DNA from: CAZGYE01 sp964530165
GTDB lineage: Bacteria > Planctomycetota > Planctomycetia > Planctomycetales > Planctomycetaceae
Direction: 5' to 3'
Length of the DNA: 7,919 bases
Assembly (NCBI GenBank): GCA_964530165.1
Contig: CAZGYE010000272.1
Location: 1 to 7,919 of the forward strand
This document shows positions 6,304-7,919 of this stretch, one piece after another (position 1 is the first letter of the stretch; every line of letters starts with the position of its first letter). Under the pieces are notes generated by a model that saw nothing but the letters and a program-made list of their open reading frames with translations, had not been told where the DNA came from and did not search any database. The translations under genes and the position numbers were made by a program.

Positions 6304-6504
6304 CTCTGCTTCGGCTGGAAAATGGTTGCCCAGAAGTTCCCGGCCTCGCGAGTCTCCACGCCGGCTGCGGCACGGCGGTTGAACTGGTAGCGCCGAGTCC
6401 TCCGCAGTCTCCTCCGGCCGGTTCCCGCAGGCGGGCACGCGTCCCAGCTCCTCGAAGCTGAGCGAGTCGAGATTCAGGCTGTCGTCGTTTTTTGGATCGG
6501 TCAT
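6262..6504 (-). CDS. Small hypothetical protein (doubtful)
   Basis: An 80-residue frame starts MTDPKNDDSLNLDSLSFEEL. The first 40 residues are acidic and look like a real, probably disordered N-terminus. GGGAG lies 7 bases upstream of the ATG, a fair ribosome binding site. The second half becomes Arg-rich and loses that character, and the last 42 bases overlap the 3' end of the glycosyltransferase on the other strand. It could be a genuine small gene, a gene whose rest was lost or frameshifted, or chance. I do not recognise the family. It lies in the 270-base gap between the glycosyltransferase and the transposase remnant, which holds nothing else I can name. Confidence 0.35.
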   Translation of the reverse strand: MTDPKNDDSLNLDSLSFEELGRVPACGNRPEETAEDSALPVQPPCRSRRGDSRGRELLGNHFPAEAESGQHPEDVRRHEN

Positions 6505-6574
6505 GGAACTGCTCCCGACGCCTTGGGTTGCCTGCCATTGTACCCATCTGCCGCGAGAAATCCCAGAAAAATCC

Positions 6575-6820
6575 GCTCAGGCGGTTTCACAGATCAGTGA
6601 AGGAAGAATGTCTTCTGAAAAATGGTCTTCTTCGGTGAAGAAGATGCTTCATACGGCTGTTGAGCAGTTCCTGAAGCGCTACCACGGAGAAAGAAGCCAT
6701 CAGGGGCTGGGCAATCAATTGATCAATCCCGGTGAGGAAGTCGGCCGGGAGAACGGCGAGATCCAATGCCGCGAGCGACTCGGGGGTCTGTTGCGGTACT
6801 ACCTCCGCGACGCGGCTTGA
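6575..6820 (+). pseudogene. 3' remnant of a DDE (rve-type) transposase with frameshifts
   Basis: This is the C-terminal part of an IS3/IS481-like transposase with an integrase core. Read across three frames it gives AQ, RFHRSVKEECLLK (6582-6620), MVFFGE (6622-6639) and then KMLHTAVEQFLKRYHGERSH onward (from 6641) to a tail ending RLGGLLRYYLRDAA (stop 6818-6820). This follows the family layout ERFxRSIKEECLxRMxFFGExxL, HYHxERxHQGLxN, CRERLGGLLxYYxREA. The Glu in KEEC is the likely third acid of the DDE triad. Single extra bases at about 6581, 6621 and 6640 break the frame, so it cannot make an intact protein. Nothing recognisable of the N-terminal half lies upstream. The longest open frame (6503-6820) includes unrelated sequence before about 6641. 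It is a dead insertion-sequence fragment in the decayed right part of the window. Confidence 0.75.
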
Positions 6821-7098
6821 CCGTGATGCCGTTTCGTTCGAAGAGCAGGAGTCGTAGTCGCTCTCCACGCCCAGCGCCAATCTCGTGGGAAAATTGCCTG
6901 AAGCACCAGCTCATTGGGCCAACCTGAGCCGTCGTGTCTCCGAGCGCCGATCGAGAATCAGCTTGCATCTGCTCACGAAACCTCGCGTTTTGCAGACCGA
7001 AACACGCAGCTGACTTTTTTGACTCTTCGGGCACCGGCAACCGAAAGGGCCGGCAACAGACCAAGCCAACACCTAAACCACCGCGCCACATCTCGACT
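6821..7098. other. Gap after the transposase remnant, no gene seen
   Basis: These 278 bases lie between the 3' end of the transposase remnant and the broken end of the recombinase remnant. They are probably insertion-sequence flank plus the junction where the recombinase gene was cut. I see no clear terminal inverted repeat or target duplication. Minus-strand open frames here show no family resemblance. Confidence 0.5.
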
Positions 7099-7400
7099 CT
7101 ACCCGATTTCCAATGCGTGCGCCTTCATGCCGGCATACGTATCGACGAACGGCTGGAGTCCCCAGCGGTGCATCTCGTACGTCGCCGGCTTTCGGTTCTC
7201 GGCGGCGAACTCCAAGTACATCTCCACGAGCACCGCGACGGTAAGCGACCGATGGTTCGAGCTCCCGAGGAGCTTCACCTCTTGCTGCAGACGTGCGAAC
7301 GCTTCCTGTGCGAGGTCCTTATTCTTGCGGCCCTTGGCGAGATAGTGCAGCTTGCCGCCGAGCTTCGTGCACCAGAACTTCTTGTGCTTGTGGAACCTAG

Positions 7401-7446
7401 TCGGGACGACAGGATTCGAACCTGCGACCTCTTGACCTCCAGTCGA
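7401..7446 (-). other. tRNA-Pro-type 3' half (attachment-site remnant)
   Basis: On the minus strand, from 7446 to 7401, the sequence reads as the 3' part of a tRNA. It starts with an anticodon-loop-like CTGGAGG and TCAAG, then has a T-arm GCAGG-TTCGAAT-CCTGT, the acceptor 3' strand CGTCCCG and A as discriminator. It resembles bacterial tRNA-Pro(GGG), whose loop would be CTGGGGG. The 5' half (D-arm and acceptor 5' strand) is absent, and the 5' side of the anticodon stem pairs badly, so it is not a working tRNA. A tRNA 3' half lying right beside an integrase gene is the usual signature of an att site. Confidence 0.7.
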
Positions 7447-7464
7447 CAGGGAATATTCGACTGG
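7439..7464. repeat. 8-bp perfect inverted repeat at the att-site edge
   Basis: CCAGTCGA (7439-7446) and TCGACTGG (7457-7464) are exact reverse complements around a 10-base AT-richer spacer (7447-7456). The left arm is the anticodon loop and stem region of the tRNA fragment. Paired core sites flanking a short spacer are what tyrosine recombinases bind, so this may be the crossover core of the integrase whose remnant lies next to it. Confidence 0.55.
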
Positions 7465-7548
7465 GGTTTGGTCACCCTTCGATTGCCTGTTGTTGCCGCA
7501 GAGCACGAGTCGCGTTTCGGCCTGTGTCTGCCGCCAAAGGCAGGGTTT

Positions 7549-7572
7549 AGGTGACACTTTGGGTGACACCTC
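7549..7572. repeat. 12-bp tandem direct repeat (two GGTGACAC copies)
   Basis: GGTGACAC occurs at 7550-7557 and 7562-7569, 12 bases apart, with similar flanks. On the minus strand it reads as VSPK twice in the frame opened at 7617. Short direct repeats near an att core could be arm-type integrase sites or simply a coding duplication. Confidence 0.4.
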
Positions 7573-7638
7573 CGGTTCGGGAGCCTTTGCGGGCGGAATC
7601 CTTGCACGTTCGGTCATCCTCAGTAGTGGCCTTGCCGA

Positions 7639-7919
7639 TCACGCAACGGCGGACGATTCCGCCAGATTCTCGGCGGTGTCCAGGATCAGGGCCACGGCGT
7701 CGCATGTCCGCTTCAAGACCCGCTGACAGGCCGTGAGCGGTTCGATGCCGGCATCCTTGGAGTAAGCCGTCACGTATTCCCAGCAGCCGCCCAGATCGGC
7801 GTCGTGGTCGTGGCCCAGGATCGCGAGCAGCACGGCCCCGCACAGTTCGGCGACGGTCTCGCTCCGCCAGTGCTGGCCACGCTCTGTCAGCCGGCCCAGC
7901 CGGTCGTCGGCCGCGTGGA
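7639..7919 (-). CDS. ArdC/zincin-like metallopeptidase-type protein, C-terminal part (runs off the window)
   Basis: Ninety-two C-terminal residues are visible; the gene continues beyond the right edge. The piece begins HAADDRLGRL and continues TERGQHWRSETVAELCGAVLLA, then LGGCWEYV, TACQRVLKRTCDAVALILDT and a short tail. This resembles the region after the zinc motif in the ArdC/ImmA-type zincins, where HExxH is followed by an Asp/Arg turn and a downstream ETVAE helix. I infer that the first visible His is the second His of HExxH, with its first half just outside the window, and that Glu20 or Glu24 is the third zinc ligand. Such proteins are typical of plasmids and integrative elements (antirestriction or regulatory proteases). 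Its place beside an integrase remnant and an att-like tRNA fragment supports a mobile-element origin. The exact function is not readable. Confidence 0.55.
   Translation of the reverse strand, partial: HAADDRLGRLTERGQHWRSETVAELCGAVLLAILGHDHDADLGGCWEYVTAYSKDAGIEPLTACQRVLKRTCDAVALILDTAENLAESSAVA

Larger units (their letters stand above)
7099..7617 (-). pseudogene. N-terminal remnant of a tyrosine recombinase (integrase)
   Basis: The open frame has 172 codons, but only the last ~99 (7102-7398) look like protein. They begin TRFHKHKKFWCTKLGGKLHY, like the N-terminal arm-binding region of planctomycete phage-type integrases (xxWYVxxGGKxxxL). There follow a helical linker and a core-binding (SAM-like) start, with LTVAVLVEMYLEFAAENRKP and then ATYEMHRWGLQPFV. 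The frame stops at 7099 before the catalytic domain, so the R-H-R-Y residues are all missing and the fragment cannot recombine DNA. The upstream part (7399-7617) crosses a tRNA 3' fragment and reads EVAGSNPVVP, the usual false translation of a tRNA, so the true integrase start is unclear. The ATG at 7617 has GAGG touching it, too close for a normal ribosome binding site. The gap to the zincin-like gene on the same strand is only 21 bases. Confidence 0.65.

Noticed and set aside
7401..7446. Functional tRNA, Ser by the GGA anticodon
   Set aside because: There is no 5' half, the anticodon stem mispairs at two of five positions, and there is no long variable arm as tRNA-Ser needs. The body resembles tRNA-Pro with one loop change.
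7547..7843. 98-residue minus-strand frame overlapping the zincin-like gene
   Set aside because: It is an Arg-rich out-of-frame translation. The neighbouring frame shows family-like helices and runs on to the window edge.

Overview
The window looks like a piece of a planctomycete chromosome, probably Pirellulales-like. The reasons are moderately high GC, loosely packed genes, abundant short interspersed palindromic repeats, a repeat that translates as REGEAPAEP inside a gene (a motif I recall from many planctomycete proteins), and a large GT-C-type membrane glycosyltransferase of a kind common in that phylum. The taxonomic call rests on recall, not on a search.

Layout, left to right. Positions 1-636 hold no gene I can support, only two hairpin-forming inverted repeats. 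A TPR lipoprotein (637-1599, +) faces an alanine dehydrogenase (ald, 1682-2824, -). Ald is divergent from nicotinate-nucleotide pyrophosphorylase (nadC, 2942-3829, +). A repeat-rich 224-base gap follows, with a long imperfect palindrome and a minus-strand intrinsic-terminator-like hairpin. Next comes a 749-residue polytopic glycosyltransferase (4054-6303, +). The right part (6304-7919) is accessory and decayed. It has a doubtful small minus-strand ORF, the 3' remnant of a DDE (rve) transposase broken by single-base frameshifts, the N-terminal remnant of a tyrosine recombinase starting directly after a tRNA-Pro 3' half (an att-site signature), and the C-terminal end of an ArdC/zincin-like protein cut by the window edge.

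The most interesting pattern is that three dispersed repeats have become protein sequence. Two copies of one palindromic element share the ends TTCAAGGCAAAAGG and TGACCGGCT. Copy 1 encodes almost the whole lipoprotein signal peptide of the TPR protein, up to the first base of the lipidated cysteine codon. Copy 2 encodes the last 13 residues and the stop codon of alanine dehydrogenase. A third, unrelated repeat encodes a loop in the glycosyltransferase.

Ald and NadC are ordinary metabolic enzymes: NAD-dependent alanine deamination, and the quinolinate step of NAD synthesis. They share a 117-base divergent promoter region. The right end reads as a graveyard of an integrative element at a tRNA-Pro-type site, later hit by an insertion sequence.
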